Positions 63,362-64,000 of a stretch of 64,000 nt of DNA are shown here, piece after piece. The number at the start of each line of letters is the position of its first letter. Position 1 is the stretch's first letter. The stretch spans positions 148,535 to 212,534 of the forward strand of contig JASCPE010000004.1 of NCBI GenBank assembly GCA_029959865.1, in the 5' to 3' direction. The position numbers were made by a program, and so were the translations under genes. The notes beneath the pieces are model-generated. The model did not search any database, was not told the origin of the DNA, and was given only the letters and a program-made list of their open reading frames with translations. Source of the DNA: Microbacteriaceae bacterium PS02070 (GTDB lineage: Bacteria; Actinomycetota; Actinomycetes; Actinomycetales; Microbacteriaceae).

Positions 63362-63735
63362 CCGCCCGCGAGAGTGCCGTGGAGATGGTCCGCCTCGCCG
63401 CTGAGGCCGCGGATGCAACCGGTGGCGAGGACATTGTCGCCCTCGATGTGTCCGAGCCACTGCCGCTCGCCGACGCTTTCTTGCTCGTGACCGGTCGCAG
63501 CGAGCGCAATGTCGCAGCCATTGCGGACGCGATCGAGGACAAGTTGCTCGAGGCGGGGCACAAGCGCATCCGCCGCGAGGGTCGCCAAGAGTCGCGCTGG
63601 ATTCTGCTGGACTTCGGTGACCTTGTCGCGCATGTCTTCCACGAACAGGAGCGAGTCTTCTACGGGCTGGAACGCCTCTGGAAGGACTGTCCGGTGATTC
63701 CCGTCGAGTTGGCGGGCAACACGACGGGGGACTGA
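63358..63735 (+). CDS. rsfS: Ribosomal silencing factor RsfS
   Basis: Binds L14 on the large subunit and blocks subunit joining in poor nutrition. The 125-residue protein has the family segments ALDVSEPLPLADAFLLVTGRSERNV, RREGRQESRWILLDFGDLVAHVFHEQERVFYGLERLW (both quoted in part elsewhere). Starts in the stop of the preceding gene. tRNA-Ala follows on the same strand after 62 bp. Confidence 0.96.
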   Translation: MTARESAVEMVRLAAEAADATGGEDIVALDVSEPLPLADAFLLVTGRSERNVAAIADAIEDKLLEAGHKRIRREGRQESRWILLDFGDLVAHVFHEQERVFYGLERLWKDCPVIPVELAGNTTGD

Positions 63736-63797
63736 CCCCGGTTCGTCCTTGCCTCCCGGATGTAGTAATCTAGGAGGGTTGCCACGAAGGTGGCGAC

Positions 63798-63870
63798 GGG
63801 CCTGTGGCGCAGCTGGTAGCGCACCTGCATGGCATGCAGGGGGTCAGGGGTTCGAGTCCCCTCAGGTCCA
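63798..63870 (+). tRNA. tRNA-Ala (GGC)
   Basis: Cloverleaf with acceptor GGGCCTG/CAGGTCC, D-arm GCGCAGCTGGTAGCGC, anticodon stem-loop CCTGC-ATGGCAT-GCAGG (anticodon GGC), T-arm GGTTCGAGTCC, discriminator A. CCA is not encoded. A small hairpin GTTGCCAC/GGTGGCGAC immediately precedes it. Confidence 0.96.
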
Positions 63871-63878
63871 CCGTGTGA

Positions 63879-63919
63879 TGAGTCGCGTCATAGGTCTCAT
63901 GTGAGTCGCGTCATAGGTC
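63879..63919. repeat. Direct repeat, 18 bp x 2
   Basis: Two perfect copies of TGAGTCGCGTCATAGGTC start 23 bp apart. They are probably terminal binding sites for the transposase of the adjacent element. Confidence 0.8.
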
Positions 63920-63998
63920 ACGTTCTGGGAGCCTCCGGCCATCGGCCGGGGGCTTTCATCGTGTTGCGCCAGTAGGTCTTGTCGGGTTGGATCTGGTT
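63918..63998 (-). CDS. C-terminal end of a putative transposase (partial)
   Basis: Minus-strand frame open from the window edge to a TGA at 63920-63918, 26 codons visible, rich in W, R and P (TYWRNTMKAPGRWPEAP). It ends inside the second terminal direct repeat. Too short for family assignment; the call rests on the repeat context. Confidence 0.4.
   Translation of the reverse strand, partial: NQIQPDKTYWRNTMKAPGRWPEAPRT
63930..63956. terminator. Hairpin inside the element end
   Basis: AGCCTCCGGCC pairs with GGCCGGGGGCT (one G-T pair) around ATC and is followed by TTT on the plus strand. It may stop outside transcription, for example from tRNA-Ala, entering the element. Confidence 0.5.
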
Positions 63999-64000
63999 GG

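Larger units (their letters stand above)
63874..64000 (-). mobile_element. Probable insertion-sequence end (partial, runs off window)
   Basis: Three bp after tRNA-Ala a TGT-starting terminus is followed by an 18-bp direct repeat TGAGTCGCGTCATAGGTC at 63879-63896 and 63902-63919. On the minus strand a reading frame enters from the window edge and stops at 63918, encoding the C-terminal 26 residues ...QIQPDKTYWRNTMKAPGRW..., which look like a transposase tail. This layout is common for IS481-like elements, but the family is not proven from 127 bp. Confidence 0.45.

Overview
The window is a high-GC chromosomal segment that reads as core genome of an actinobacterium, most likely Microbacteriaceae (a Microbacterium-like genus). 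The support is the gene order (ligA-gatCAB; tig-clpP1-clpP2-clpX; ileS-folC-DUF4233-ndk; rne-rplU-rpmA-obg-proB-proA-nadD-rsfS), the coproporphyrin-dependent haem genes (cpfC-chdC), a translational-type T-box in front of ileS, and many genes that appear to start leaderless. About 68 protein genes and five tRNAs (His, Arg, Gly, Pro, Ala) are supported. I see no CRISPR array, prophage, rRNA operon or secondary-metabolite cluster.

Layout. 1-5 kb: the 3' two thirds of ligA, then the overlapping gatC-gatA-gatB amidotransferase operon. 5-8 kb: a FadR-type GntR regulator divergent from cpfC (hemH) and chdC (hemQ), with two identical 11-bp palindromes between them, followed by dinB. 8.9-12 kb: a GerW-like glycine-rich protein, a P-loop kinase-like protein, a metallopeptidase-clpS-DUF2017 operon, tRNA-His, orn and tRNA-Arg. 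12-20 kb: a YczE membrane protein divergent from a MocR-type regulator, msrA, an ssb paralogue, a lipoprotein, ettA, two thioesterases and unknowns. 20-30 kb: globin, MscS channel, PepN, an ArsR-SulP pair, rpiB, a Nei-like glycosylase, an amidohydrolase and dps. 30-36 kb: gamma carbonic anhydrase, a small membrane protein, two tRNAs, trigger factor, ClpP1, ClpP2 and ClpX. 36-47 kb: M3 peptidase, an HTH regulator-small ORF-MFS operon, valS, a membrane-fused lipase-like hydrolase, GNAT, an RHH-VOC pair and a pentapeptide-repeat protein. 47-54 kb: T-box, ileS, folC, ndk and VKOR. 54-64 kb: RNase E, ribosomal proteins L21 and L27, Obg, proline synthesis, NadD, RsfS, tRNA-Ala and what looks like one end of an insertion sequence.

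Functionally the genes are housekeeping: charging and editing of tRNA (GatCAB, ValRS, IleRS), protein folding and turnover (Tig, ClpP1P2X, ClpS, PepN, M3 peptidase), RNA decay (RNase E, Orn), ribosome assembly (Obg, RsfS, EttA), haem, folate, proline and NAD synthesis, and repair or redox protection (DinB, Nei, LigA, MsrA, Dps, VKOR).

The most informative non-coding signals are (1) the ileS T-box with mutually exclusive antisequestrator and sequestrator helices; (2) about 18 genes where a TANNNT-like -10 hexamer ends 6-7 nt before the start codon, implying leaderless mRNAs and fixing start sites; (3) symmetric candidate operators sitting on those promoters for the GntR, MocR, ArsR, HTH and RHH regulators; and (4) one apparent bidirectional promoter sharing a single -10 element (19394-19400). 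No clearly new multi-gene system stands out; the RHH-VOC pair and the membrane-anchored hydrolase are the least explained units.
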